Positions 17,130 to 25,216 of a stretch of DNA of 46,755 nt are shown piece after piece. Source of the DNA: an uncultured Clostridia bacterium (lineage in GTDB: Bacteria; Bacillota; Clostridia; Christensenellales; CAG-917); NCBI GenBank assembly GCA_947625145.1, contig CANQNC010000012.1:1-46755 (forward strand), given 5' to 3'. Each line of letters begins with the position of its first letter. Positions within the stretch are counted from its first letter, which is position 1. The position numbers and the translations under genes were made by a program. The notes below the pieces were generated by a model, which did no database searches, was not told the origin of the DNA, and worked only from the letters and a program-made list of their open reading frames with translations.

Positions 17130-18875
17130 TCACTTCAACAGTCCGCCTCTTCCGGGTGGCATAAATCCGCCCGAATTCAACTTGCGCCTCTGCACAAAAG
17201 TGCGCTCGCCGAAGTCGTCAAGGTAGGATGCGGCGCGCCCAAGCGCAAGATACAACCCCACTCCCATGACCGCGGCGGACGGGACCGCGCACGCCGCCCA
17301 GAATATGACGTATGCCACGGTGAGGCTCAAATGCAATGACATTCCAAGCACTCCCAAAACTATACCCGCGATAGATCCTAAAAACGGAACCATGGTCAGG
17401 ATGACGCTTGCGACCGTCCTGTTCAAGCCGCCCGTCACCTGTTTGAGTTCCTGACGATTTGTCCAATTTACGTTGCCGTAGCGCGCGTCCAAATAGATGT
17501 TTACACCGATGCCTCCCACAATGTACATCTGCGAACAGATCAAATACGCCAGCGCGTTTGCTACATGCGCCTTGTACAGCGTCAAGACTATGATTGTGTT
17601 CACGACGTTCGCCGCGAGGCTTGCAAAGAGGGGCAACAACAATTTTGAGGCAACCAAACGCTTAGAGTCTATGGGCAACGCCTTGTTCAGATAAAACGCC
17701 TTGCCGTCGCGCGAAAAGGCGAGCGAGGCGAGCATGTTTGCGGCGCCCAGATATATGGACGTGATCATGTAGACAAAGGTCATTCCCATGATGCCCCCAA
17801 AGCCGCCTTCCGTCGCCTTGACGATAGATTGTACCGTCGCAAAGTAAAATATGCACGTGATCACGGGCGACAATATCAGCGTTGCCAAATTGGTCATTGC
17901 AAGTTGCGGATTGCGCATTATGCCCAACATGTCCCGCTTCATCAGCGCGGATATGATCCCGCTCTGCTTGTAGGACACGGCATGACGAGTTTTATCGTCC
18001 CCCGCCTCGAGGTTGCGCTTTGATATACGTCCGTAAAACAGCGCCGCCAGAAGCACTGTGACAAGGATAAGCCCGACGGTGATCCCCGCGGATATGCCGA
18101 AGTTGACCCAGCCGTTTATCCCAAGCGCGCACTGCACCATCACCTGCGAGGGGTAAAACGCTGCGCCGAAGGAAGAGAGCGAGGAAACCAATCCCGCAAC
18201 GGCGGCGGGATCGTCCGAAGTTCCTCCCGGTCTGTTGAGGAGCACGATCGCCGCAAAATACGCCGCAAAGATCACGACGTAGACCAAAATGGACAGCACG
18301 GATTTCAAAACCGTGCGCCCCTTCAAAAACGAGCCTATATAGTTGATGGGAAGGGAAAACAGCGTGATGACGGCAAGAGGAAGGATGGGCGCAAGAAGCG
18401 TGACGACAAATATCAGCGCGAAAAACGCGTAAAACATTTCCCGTCCGCTTGCGGCGTACGCAATGGACGAAGTAAGACCCAGAGGCAGGATCAACAGCGC
18501 GCACGTCCCAAGCAAGTTGAGATAGCTTAGGGCAAACTTTGCCATAAACACGGACGCGGGCCTAAGCGGCAATGAGTTGAGCAACGCGCGGTCCGAGCCC
18601 GAATAAAGCGTGTTTATCACGCCGTAAAAGCCGAAGATCAGGGATACGATTTGCGCAATGCCGACGACTGCGGTGATGATCGCGGAAAGCGAAGCTACGC
18701 TGTCCAAAGCCGCGTACGACATATATCCCACCGCGCCGCACAAGATCAGCAAAAAGGGGATGAGCACGATGATGATCATCACTTTTTGGGATATTTTCCT
18801 CTTTCCGTTCGCCTTTACGCTGCGCAAGTTTGAGTTGAGGAAAAGAGTTTTGAAAACTATCGCAAAGTCTCTCAT
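17130..18875 (-). CDS. ABC exporter permease (multi-spanning)
   Basis: A 581-residue membrane protein with about 12-14 hydrophobic helices and a start MRDFAIVFKTLFLNSNLRS, typical of putative ABC exporters whose permease is a single large chain. It overlaps the ATPase gene by 4 nt (ATGA), so the two form one transporter. The loop after helix 3 has the LLNSLPLRPASVFMAK segment common in this group (the L-P-[LI] motif seen in bacteriocin or lipid exporters). Substrate unknown. The C-terminus is soluble and basic. Confidence 0.8.
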   Translation of the reverse strand: MRDFAIVFKTLFLNSNLRSVKANGKRKISQKVMIIIVLIPFLLILCGAVGYMSYAALDSVASLSAIITAVVGIAQIVSLIFGFYGVINTLYSGSDRALLNSLPLRPASVFMAKFALSYLNLLGTCALLILPLGLTSSIAYAASGREMFYAFFALIFVVTLLAPILPLAVITLFSLPINYIGSFLKGRTVLKSVLSILVYVVIFAAYFAAIVLLNRPGGTSDDPAAVAGLVSSLSSFGAAFYPSQVMVQCALGINGWVNFGISAGITVGLILVTVLLAALFYGRISKRNLEAGDDKTRHAVSYKQSGIISALMKRDMLGIMRNPQLAMTNLATLILSPVITCIFYFATVQSIVKATEGGFGGIMGMTFVYMITSIYLGAANMLASLAFSRDGKAFYLNKALPIDSKRLVASKLLLPLFASLAANVVNTIIVLTLYKAHVANALAYLICSQMYIVGGIGVNIYLDARYGNVNWTNRQELKQVTGGLNRTVASVILTMVPFLGSIAGIVLGVLGMSLHLSLTVAYVIFWAACAVPSAAVMGVGLYLALGRAASYLDDFGERTFVQRRKLNSGGFMPPGRGGLLK

Positions 18876-19774
18876 ACGCCCTCTCCGTCTGACGGCGCTT
18901 CGTTGGTTGCGGTTTCCGCCGCGCTTTGACTTTCGACGGACTGCGGCGCCTCTCCGGTTGCCGTTTCGATTTGAGTTTCCAAAGGTTTGGGCGCTTCTGC
19001 GGACAGCAATGCTTCTTCGGGAGCTTCCTCTTGTCTGAATTGTTTTGAATACTCGTCGTCCGTCAGTTTCAGGAACAGCTCTTCCAAAGATCTGTCCACG
19101 TTGCGGGCTTTGAGTTCGTCAAGCGTGCATACGGTGACAAGATGTCCGCCGTCGATTATGGCGATACGATCGCAGACCTTTTCCACGACTTCGAGAACGT
19201 GCGAGCTGAAAAACACGATATTCCCCTTGTCCGCATGCTCGCGCATCAGCTTTTTGAGGTTGTAGGCGGATTTCGGATCCAGCCCCGTCATGGGCTCGTC
19301 CAATATCCATATCTTCGGCTCGTGGATGAGCGCGCCGATTATGTTGAGCTTTTGCTTCATGCCGTGCGAGTAAGTGGATATCTGCTTCTTCACCGCGTCC
19401 TCGAGGGAAAACAGCGCCGCCAACCTGTTCAATCTCTCCTCTCTTTCCGCGGCGCCCACTCTGAAAACGTCGGATATGAAGTTTATGTATTCTATGCCCG
19501 TCAGCCCCTCGTAAAGCGCGTGGTCGTCGCTGACATACCCGATGTCCGCTTTTGCGGCGAGCGGGTTTGTTTTAAGGCTCTTGCCGTTTACGATGACGTC
19601 GCCGTCCGTGACGGAAATTATGCCCGTGATGCACTTGATCGTGGTGGATTTGCCCGCGCCGTTTGGACCGATAAAGCCGAATATCTCGCCGTCGTTTACA
19701 GTGAACGATATGTTGTCCACAGACGGAGAATGACTGCCCGCGTATGTCTTTGTCAGATGAGAAATTTCAAGCAT
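18872..19774 (-). CDS. ABC transporter ATP-binding protein with acidic C-terminal tail
   Basis: ATPase partner of the permease at 17130-18875. Walker A GPNGAGKST (36-44), Q-loop region, signature YSHGMKQK, Walker B IWILDEP, and H-loop SSHVLE are all present. The nucleotide domain ends near residue 235. An added tail of about 60 residues is rich in Glu, Ala and Ser with repeated EAP/ETA/ESQ elements and no visible domain. GGAGG precedes the ATG. Substrate not predictable. Confidence 0.93.
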   Translation of the reverse strand: MLEISHLTKTYAGSHSPSVDNISFTVNDGEIFGFIGPNGAGKSTTIKCITGIISVTDGDVIVNGKSLKTNPLAAKADIGYVSDDHALYEGLTGIEYINFISDVFRVGAAEREERLNRLAALFSLEDAVKKQISTYSHGMKQKLNIIGALIHEPKIWILDEPMTGLDPKSAYNLKKLMREHADKGNIVFFSSHVLEVVEKVCDRIAIIDGGHLVTVCTLDELKARNVDRSLEELFLKLTDDEYSKQFRQEEAPEEALLSAEAPKPLETQIETATGEAPQSVESQSAAETATNEAPSDGEGV

Positions 19775-19831
19775 ATATGCCTCCGAACCGATATCTTTCG
19801 GCCCGTCGAAGCGGACCGCATTTTGTGTATG

Positions 19832-21130
19832 TCATGCTTTTTTTTTGCGCTCCGCTCTGCGCCGTCTTATATCCTGCTCGAAACCGTGCGTTGACGGGAC
19901 GTAAAACTCGGCGTCTTTGAGCTCGTCGGGCAGATATTGTTGCTCCACCCAGCCGCCGTAGTTGTGCGGATATTTGTATCCGCTGACCTTCTCCTCTCCC
20001 TTGAAGTTCGGGTCTCTCAGATAGAGGGGCACACTCTCGTGCTTCACTGTCTTGACCGCGTGCTCCGCGGCGTCAAGCGCGGTGACGACTGTGTTCGACT
20101 TGGGAGCTTCGGACACGTAGATTATTCCCTCCGCAAGAGGTATCCTCCCCTCGGGCAAGCCTATGCGCTCGAACGCCGCCACGCAGGACTGCGCGACGAC
20201 GATCGCGTTCGGGTCCGCCATGCCGACGTCCTCGCAGGCGTGTATCATAATACGCCTTGAGATCAGCATGGGGTCGCACCCCGCCTCGATAAGCCGCTCC
20301 GCCCAATACAGCGCCGCGTTGGAATCGCTTCCGCGCATGCTCTTTATGAACGCGGAAATCATGTCGTAGTACATGTCCTCGGTCACACTTAGGGACTTTT
20401 GCTGAATGGACTGCTCCGCTTCCTTTTCGGTGACGCGTATCACGCCGTCCTCGGAGGGCTTTGTGGTCAGCGCGGCAAGCTCAAGCGCGTTGAGCGCGGT
20501 GCGCATGTCCCCTCCGCTTGCCCACGCAAGATGACGGAACGCCTTTTCGGTCACTTCAAGCCCCATGTTGCCAAGCCCCCGCTCCTTGTCTGCGGCGGCG
20601 CGTTTGAGACCTTTCAACACATCCTCTTCGGTGAGGCGGGAAAAAGTGAAAACTCTGCACCTCGAAACGATCGCGCGCGTCATGGAAACATAGGGATTTT
20701 CCGTAGTGGAGCCGATGAAGATGATATATCCCTGCTCGATCGCTTGAAGCACGCTGTCGGATTGCGCCTTGTTCCACCTATGGCACTCGTCAAGCAAGAG
20801 ATATGTGCGTTTGCCGTACATGCGCAAACGCTCTCTTGCCTCTTCTATCACCTTTTTTGCGTCCGCAACTCCGCTTGTGACGGCGTTCAGCTTCACAAAA
20901 TTCGCGTTGGTGGTGGAGGCAATTATGTTGGCAAGCGTGGTCTTTCCCGTGCCGGGAGGGCCGTAAAAGATACAGCTCCCCAGCCTGTCCGCCGCGACCG
21001 CGCGCCTAAGCAAGGAGCCTTCGCCTATCAATTTGCCCTGCCCCAAAAACTCGTCCAAAGTCTTTGGGCGCATCCTTTCCGCAAGAGGAGCCAGCCTCTC
21101 GATGTTGTTGTCAAGATCGAATAAATCCAT
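19832..21130 (-). CDS. rarA: Replication-associated recombination protein RarA (MgsA)
   Basis: AAA+ ATPase related to clamp loaders and RuvB that acts at stalled replication forks. 432 residues. Walker A GPPGTGKT (57-64), Walker B LLLDECHRWNKAQSD (family usually DEIHRFNKAQQD), sensor SRCRVF, and the C-terminal MgsA domain (RGSDSNAALYWAERLIEAG, ISRRIMIHACEDVGMADP). There is no Shine-Dalgarno site: the -10 box lies 6 nt before the ATG, so the mRNA should start at the initiation codon. Confidence 0.96.
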   Translation of the reverse strand: MDLFDLDNNIERLAPLAERMRPKTLDEFLGQGKLIGEGSLLRRAVAADRLGSCIFYGPPGTGKTTLANIIASTTNANFVKLNAVTSGVADAKKVIEEARERLRMYGKRTYLLLDECHRWNKAQSDSVLQAIEQGYIIFIGSTTENPYVSMTRAIVSRCRVFTFSRLTEEDVLKGLKRAAADKERGLGNMGLEVTEKAFRHLAWASGGDMRTALNALELAALTTKPSEDGVIRVTEKEAEQSIQQKSLSVTEDMYYDMISAFIKSMRGSDSNAALYWAERLIEAGCDPMLISRRIMIHACEDVGMADPNAIVVAQSCVAAFERIGLPEGRIPLAEGIIYVSEAPKSNTVVTALDAAEHAVKTVKHESVPLYLRDPNFKGEEKVSGYKYPHNYGGWVEQQYLPDELKDAEFYVPSTHGFEQDIRRRRAERKKKA

Positions 21131-21136
21131 AAATTC

Positions 21137-21165
21137 AGTATAATCCTACTTTTGGAAATTGTAAA
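21137..21165 (-). promoter_or_regulatory. Promoter of rarA giving a leaderless transcript
   Basis: -35 TTTACA (21165-21160), 17-nt spacer, -10 TATACT (21142-21137), then only 6 nt (GAATTT) before the ATG. Usual start distance puts +1 on the A of the start codon. Confidence 0.65.
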
Positions 21166-21200
21166 GGAATTGTCAAAACAATCGTAGGGTTTTGCGCGGT

Positions 21201-21229
21201 GCAATTTTCAGGCGTTTGCCACATATAAT
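21201..21229 (+). promoter_or_regulatory. Candidate sigma-E-type promoter of yunB
   Basis: CATATAAT at 21222-21229 resembles the sigma-E -10 (CATACAAT) and also contains TATAAT. GCAATTT 14 nt upstream is a partial sigma-E -35. Only 5 nt separate the -10 from the GTG start. yunB is a sigma-E gene in B. subtilis. Confidence 0.45.
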
Positions 21230-21234
21230 AGCGC

Positions 21235-21906
21235 GTGAAACATGCGATATCAAAGAATATGCGGCCAAAACTCGCAAGAGTTGTCATTGCGATACTTGTC
21301 GTTGTCGCCGCCTTTGTGTTTTGCACGGTCTACTTCCGCAAAAACATAGTGCCGACTGTCATGGGAAGCGCGATCGCTCAGGTGCGCGCGACCGCGACAA
21401 ACGCCGTCAATATTGCGGCATCCACTGTCATAAACGGCGGCATAACATATGAAGATCTGTTCGAGATCAAGTTCAACGAAGCTGGCGACGTCTCCCTTAT
21501 CCAAGCAAATTCCCCGCGCATAAACTCCATCGCGCGCGAGATAGCCAACCTTGCGCAGGCAAATCTGGACAGCCTCGGCACGCAGGAGATCTCGATCGCG
21601 GTCGGAACGTTCACGGGGCTTGCGCTGCTCATGGGCTTCGGACCCGACGTCATCATCAAAATCGTGCCGATCGGCACCGCAAATTGCGACTTTGTGTCCT
21701 ACTTTCAGTCCGCGGGCATAAACCAAACCGCACACAAGATATACATTGACGTCTATGCCGACGTCAGCATAATCACCCCCATAGACGAGCCAACAGTGCG
21801 CATAAAAGCCGAAGTCCTCGTCTGCGAAAACGTCATCGTCGGCAAGATCCCCGACACCTACCTCAGCATGAACAATATCTCGGATATGCTCAACCTAAAT
21901 CCGTAA
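21235..21906 (+). CDS. yunB: Sporulation protein YunB
   Basis: 223-residue membrane-anchored protein of the YunB family, made in the mother cell during sporulation. N-terminal helix ARVVIAILVVVAAFVFCTVY, then the family core: ATNAVNIAASTVI, NSIAREIANLAQANLD, IAVGTFTGLALLMGFGPDV, and KIYIDVYADVSIITPI. The start is GTG at 21235; there is no ribosome binding site, and the -10 box lies 5 nt upstream, suggesting a leaderless mRNA. Plus strand, divergent from rarA. One of several spore genes here. Confidence 0.9.
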   Translation: MKHAISKNMRPKLARVVIAILVVVAAFVFCTVYFRKNIVPTVMGSAIAQVRATATNAVNIAASTVINGGITYEDLFEIKFNEAGDVSLIQANSPRINSIAREIANLAQANLDSLGTQEISIAVGTFTGLALLMGFGPDVIIKIVPIGTANCDFVSYFQSAGINQTAHKIYIDVYADVSIITPIDEPTVRIKAEVLVCENVIVGKIPDTYLSMNNISDMLNLNP

Positions 21907-22008
21907 ATCAAATCGGAAAACACAGTAAATAGACGGAATATTCACATTAGGAATAAGATTGATTAAAAGCAAAACAAAATGAAACATTCAAATAAAGCAT
22001 GCAAAATT
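21907..22008. other. AT-rich spacer after yunB
   Basis: No gene or clear terminator; leads into the repeat array at 22009-22475. With the array it makes up the 565-nt gap between yunB and spoVAE. Confidence 0.4.
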
Positions 22009-22118
22009 GTTATATTGAGATGATTGACAAGTAAACGTGTACGACAAACAAAATGTGCACATATTGTTTGGACAAACTACGAGAGACGTGGACACAGCTA
22101 TTCGCTCAACAGCGCCGC
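22009..22118. repeat. Structured repeat, copy 1 (divergent outer stem)
   Basis: Shares the internal blocks TATTGAGATGA, GACAAGTAA and GACACAGCTATTCGCTCAA with copy 3. The inner arm is different: ACGT...ACGT enclosing CAAACAA/TTGTTTG around the palindrome TGTGCACA. The outer GTAAAACGGCG arm is lost, so only the core is kept. Confidence 0.6.
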
Positions 22119-22152
22119 GAGAGGATATGATGAAATCTAAAAATATAATAGT

Positions 22153-22317
22153 GAATGGTAAAACGGCGATATTGAGATGAGTGACAAGTAAGCGCCACTA
22201 GGCAGGGCGGCCCAATCCTACCCCATGAAAACGCTACGCGTTTTGATGGGGACCCCGGGGAAGCGCTCGTCCAAACTATCATACAAAAAACAGGTCTGTT
22301 GACAACACATAGCGCCA
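22153..22317. repeat. Structured repeat, copy 2 (right arm truncated)
   Basis: The first 28 bp (22153-22180) are identical to the start of copy 3. The inside contains its own near-perfect 14-bp hairpin (CCCCAT.AAAACGC with GCGTTTT.ATGGGG, 22221-22251). The right end GACAACACATAGCGCC looks like a shortened form of the copy 3 right arm, missing about 8-10 bp. Confidence 0.6.
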
Positions 22318-22341
22318 CAATGAAAACAATCATAAGATAAA

Positions 22342-22475
22342 GAATGGTAAAACGGCGATATTGAGATGAAGAGCAAGGAAGCGCCCCCTGAACGACAAGC
22401 CAAATGTACACTTAGTACATGACTTGGCGGGCAGGGGGCGCTGACACAGCTATTCGCTCAATAGCGCCGTTTTAC
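22342..22475. repeat. Structured repeat, copy 3 (complete)
   Basis: Large imperfect palindrome. Outer stem GTAAAACGGCG + TATTGAG (22347-22365) pairs with CTCAATA + CGCCGTTTTAC (22457-22475) with one mismatch. Then a 15/15-nt internal loop (left ATGAAGAGCAAGGAA, right TGACACAGCTATTCG), then a perfect 10-bp stem GCGCCCCCTG/CAGGGGGCGC (22381-22390 with 22432-22441), then an apical stem built on CCAA.TGTAC/GTACA..TTGG. The right end supplies the stop codon of spoVAE. Family not recognised. Confidence 0.75.
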
Positions 22476-22843
22476 ACCTTTTTGGAGCGGGAGCGCGCAA
22501 TCACCCCAAACCCCAATCCGCACACAATGACTGTGGTCAGCCCTGCCGCGACGGCGCTGATGCCGCCTGTGACGGCGCCCATAAATCCATTTGCTTTTGC
22601 GCCTTCGAGAGCGCCTTTTGCGAGGTTGGAGCCGAAACCCATGATGGGAATGGTCACGCCCGAACCCGCGAATTGTTTCATATATTCAAACGCGCCGCTG
22701 AGTTCGAGCACAACGCCGATCATCATGTAGAGCACAAGTATCCTTGCGGAGGACATCTTGGTTTTGTTGATCAGTATCTGCCCCGCAAGGCAGACAAGCC
22801 CGCCCACGGCAAACACTTTAAGATACGTCAAAAACACTTCCAT
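22472..22843 (-). CDS. spoVAE: Stage V sporulation protein AE (SpoVAE)
   Basis: 123-residue membrane protein, part of the SpoVA channel that moves dipicolinate into and out of the spore. Start MEVFLTYLKVFAVGGLVCLAG; four hydrophobic helices; family motif VTIPIMGFGSNLAKGALEGAK. AGGTG lies 6-7 nt before the ATG at 22843; the frame extends upstream but that part overlaps the spoVAD end and lacks the motif. Its last codons and the TAA lie inside the right arm of a structured repeat. A hairpin separates it from spoVAD. Confidence 0.92.
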   Translation of the reverse strand: MEVFLTYLKVFAVGGLVCLAGQILINKTKMSSARILVLYMMIGVVLELSGAFEYMKQFAGSGVTIPIMGFGSNLAKGALEGAKANGFMGAVTGGISAVAAGLTTVIVCGLGFGVIARSRSKKV

Positions 22844-22862
22844 AATTTCACCTGTTTGCAAA

Positions 22863-22897
22863 AAGTATTCAAAAATTTGTTGTTTTTTGGAATACTT
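22863..22897 (-). terminator. Hairpin between spoVAD and spoVAE
   Basis: AAGTATTC (22897-22890) pairs with GAATACTT (22870-22863), extended inward by A/T pairs, followed by TTTTTG on the transcript. It begins in the spoVAD stop codon, so it may attenuate spoVAE expression or protect the upstream mRNA end. Confidence 0.5.
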
Positions 22898-24104
22898 ATC
22901 TGCTTGATATCTCGTCATACGGCACGCTTTCCACTGTAAAAGCATGCGCCACGCCGGGGATAGTTTCTTTTTGAAGAGGAGTGTCCTTGTTCAGGAGCGC
23001 GCCTGTCGGGACCACCAATATGCGCTTGAACTCCCCTCTTTGCAACATTTTGAGAATGTAGCCGTTGAACACTGTGTTTACGCACCCCGCGCCCGAGCCG
23101 CCTTGAAAGGTCTTTTGTTCCGGAGTGTAATAGCTCGCGCCCGTATCCATATAGTATTCGGGAAGAGTTATGCCCTCTTTTGACAGAAGATATTCAAGCG
23201 TCTGTTTGCCGAAGCGGCCGAGATCCCCCGTGAATATCCCGTCGTAATCGCTCGGGTCCAGTCCAGTCTCTTTGAAGTGGGTCAGGATCGTGTCGCATGC
23301 GGCGGGAGCCATTGCGGCGCCCATGTTCGCCTCGTCGTCTATGCCGAGGTCTATCACCCTGCCCATTGTGCCGCCCGTGAGCACGGCGAAGTGCGTGAGC
23401 GGAGTCATATAGTCGTTGTACATCTTGCCGAAATTGTCCTCGATTATGTTGGATCTTTGCAAATTGACCACCTGTTTTTGCTTGGATATGCTCTTTTTGT
23501 ACTTTTCAAGCTGTTTGGAGTCAAGTTGCATGGTCTCGTCAATGGCGATGATATCGTCCTCGTACACGCGGCAATTTTCGCGGTTAGGAGGCGTGACGCC
23601 GAGTATGGTGCATCCCGCGCCCGTCACGGTCCATTGCGCGGTTGGAGTGCGCTGATTGCCGAGTTCGAGAGGATAGCGATACTGTCTCTCGGCGGAGGAA
23701 TAGTGACTTGACGTGGAGCAGGAAACGTACTTTGCAAATCCGCCGTCAAGCAACATCCCACCGACAAGCATTGCCTCGGAAAAGGTTGAGCAGGCGTTGT
23801 AAAGCCCGAGATAAGCGCTTGGAAAGTTGCGCGCGGCAAGGCTTGTAGCGCTCAGCTCGTTGAGCAGATCTCCGCCCATCAGCACGTCGAGGTCCTCTTT
23901 TTCAAGCCCCGCTTTTTTGATGGCGCCCGTGATGGCGTCGCGATGCATTTTGCTCTCGCACTTTTCGTAGGATCTCTCCTCCCAAATGTCGTCTTTGAGC
24001 ACAATGTCAAAGCAGTCGCCGAAGTTGCCCTCGCCCTCTTTGGGGCCGACGATGGTAAATCCGCTTCTGATATAAATGGGTTTTGAAAATTTGATGGTTC
24101 TCAT
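22896..24104 (-). CDS. spoVAD: Stage V sporulation protein AD (SpoVAD) with insertion
   Basis: Dipicolinate-binding, thiolase-fold subunit of the SpoVA complex. Family blocks: GDLLNELSATSLAAR, the GLYNACSTFSEAM segment with the conserved Cys, PTAQWTVTGAG, NMGAAMAPAACDTI, and FQGGSGAGCVNTVF. It is 402 residues against about 338 in B. subtilis. The excess is a Lys/Gln-rich stretch of about 60 residues (about 185-240) between the TVTGAG block and the AMAPAA block. Order spoVAC-D-E is normal, with 6 nt from spoVAC. Confidence 0.94.
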   Translation of the reverse strand: MRTIKFSKPIYIRSGFTIVGPKEGEGNFGDCFDIVLKDDIWEERSYEKCESKMHRDAITGAIKKAGLEKEDLDVLMGGDLLNELSATSLAARNFPSAYLGLYNACSTFSEAMLVGGMLLDGGFAKYVSCSTSSHYSSAERQYRYPLELGNQRTPTAQWTVTGAGCTILGVTPPNRENCRVYEDDIIAIDETMQLDSKQLEKYKKSISKQKQVVNLQRSNIIEDNFGKMYNDYMTPLTHFAVLTGGTMGRVIDLGIDDEANMGAAMAPAACDTILTHFKETGLDPSDYDGIFTGDLGRFGKQTLEYLLSKEGITLPEYYMDTGASYYTPEQKTFQGGSGAGCVNTVFNGYILKMLQRGEFKRILVVPTGALLNKDTPLQKETIPGVAHAFTVESVPYDEISSR

Positions 24105-24110
24105 ATCGCC

Positions 24111-24551
24111 TCAGATCACAAAATAGCCTATCACGCCCACCAAGAAGCCCGCCGTAATGCCGAACACGATGATCGGACCCGCGATGACGAACATCTTTGC
24201 GCATACGCCGAAAAACACGCCCTCGCGGTTGTACTCCATCGCGGGAGATATCACCGAATTGGCAAACCCCGTGATGGGGATTATGGAGCCTCCGCCCGCG
24301 TAGTGGCCGAGTTTGTCGTAAAGCCCGAGCGCGGTGAAAAAGCTGCCGAGGAAGATCATGATACAGCTCTCCCAGATCGCCGCGTCCTTTTCGGACATCT
24401 GCTTGAAGATCAGCATCAAAATATCCTTTATCCCCTCGCCGACGCAACATATCGTTCCGCCCACCAAAAACGCCGCGACGAGCGTGCGCACCATGGGCGA
24501 TTTCGGAGATTTTTGCTTGACATACTCCTGATACTCTTTTCTTTCAATCAT
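24111..24551 (-). CDS. spoVAC: Stage V sporulation protein AC (SpoVAC)
   Basis: 146-residue membrane protein, mechanosensitive-type component of the spore DPA channel. Blocks FLVGGTICCVGEGI, LGSFFTALGLYDKLGHYAGGGSIIPITGFANS, and a terminal GVIGYFVI helix are typical. Its ATG overlaps the stop of a possible small upstream ORF (ATGA). First recognised gene of spoVAC-D-E. Confidence 0.95.
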   Translation of the reverse strand: MIERKEYQEYVKQKSPKSPMVRTLVAAFLVGGTICCVGEGIKDILMLIFKQMSEKDAAIWESCIMIFLGSFFTALGLYDKLGHYAGGGSIIPITGFANSVISPAMEYNREGVFFGVCAKMFVIAGPIIVFGITAGFLVGVIGYFVI

Positions 24552-24700
24552 AGTTCACCCGCGACAGGCTGTTCGTCAGAGGGTGGCGCCGAGTTGCATT
24601 GCGTATTTTTCGGCGGGTCGCCGCGGACGCCTTCTCTGTCCCTCGCACGGTCAAACAGCACCTCTTTATCCTCTATGTTTGTGACGAACAGCCTGTCCAT
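24548..24700 (-). CDS. Possible 50-aa ORF coupled to spoVAC
   Basis: An open frame beginning MDRLFVTNIEDKEVLFDRAR ends with TGA overlapping the spoVAC ATG by 4 nt (ATGA), as coupled genes do. The composition is hydrophilic and charged, without membrane helix or known domain. There is no good ribosome binding site at the ATG; an internal GTG (preceded by GAGGA) would give about 37 aa. Its first and last codons lie in the 16-bp inverted repeat. It may be a real coupling peptide or an accident of that repeat. Confidence 0.35.
   Translation of the reverse strand: MDRLFVTNIEDKEVLFDRARDREGVRGDPPKNTQCNSAPPSDEQPVAGEL
24563..24697. repeat. Perfect 16-bp inverted repeat flanking 103 bp
   Basis: GACAGGCTGTTCGTCA at 24563-24578 is the exact reverse complement of 24682-24697. 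No match outside those 16 bases. A repeat of this length at this distance is not expected by chance. It sits immediately upstream of spoVAC. Confidence 0.85.
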
Positions 24701-24865
24701 GCTAAGATTTTTGCCGACGCAAGCAAAAATATACAGACTTTGAAAATAATGCGGAGGCGTAAAGCCGAAAAGGAAAATTTGAAATCGCTTGCCGAAAACC
24801 TCTCAAACGACAACGACGCAATTATCCGACGGATGATAATAAAAAAACAAATATGAGACTAACGC

Positions 24866-25110
24866 TGTGCGACGACGGAATAGCACAAAGCAACATGTGC
24901 GACTGCTGAATAACAAATGCAACATATTGAAAGGCAAAACATAAAGCGTACATTTTATTCGTCAGCCGAATAAAACTCGCCTACTGCGTAAAATAGCGAA
25001 AATAGCCGACTGCGGAATGGCAAAGTCAATATATCCGACACGGAACAACAAACACAAAACAGTCACTACATAATGACAAAAAAAACAAAATAGACTACGA
25101 AATCAAATAG
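24866..25110. repeat. Degenerate tandem repeats of about 28-30 bp
   Basis: Clearest pair: 24866-24895 (GTGCGACGACGGAATAGCAC...) and 24896-24924 (GTGCGACTGCTGAATAACAA...). Weaker relatives follow, e.g. GCCGACTGCGGAATGGCAAA near 25001, and short AGACTACGA units near 25092 and 25109. No gene seen between 24701 and 25120. Confidence 0.45.
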
Positions 25111-25119
25111 ACTACGATA

Positions 25120-25145
25120 CAAAAAAATCGAGGCGGAGCCTCGAT
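25120..25145 (-). terminator. Terminator of nadK-argR-recN operon
   Basis: Perfect ATCGAGGC/GCCTCGAT stem (25145-25138 with 25134-25127), 3-nt loop, followed by a run of seven T on the transcript; 72 nt after the recN stop. Confidence 0.85.
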
Positions 25146-25216
25146 ATGCGGATTTGATATGTCGCATTTTTGACTTGACACATATCCGCGGATATATCCA
25201 CCGGACAAGCGAAAAC

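Noticed and set aside
22009..22475. Integron attC array, CRISPR or self-cleaving ribozyme
   Set aside because: No integrase or cas genes nearby, spacing and inner sequences are irregular, and the hammerhead, hatchet and pistol core sequences do not match.
24599..24856. 85-aa plus-strand ORF upstream of spoVAC
   Set aside because: It runs antisense to the coupled small ORF and into AT-rich spacer, with no supporting signals.
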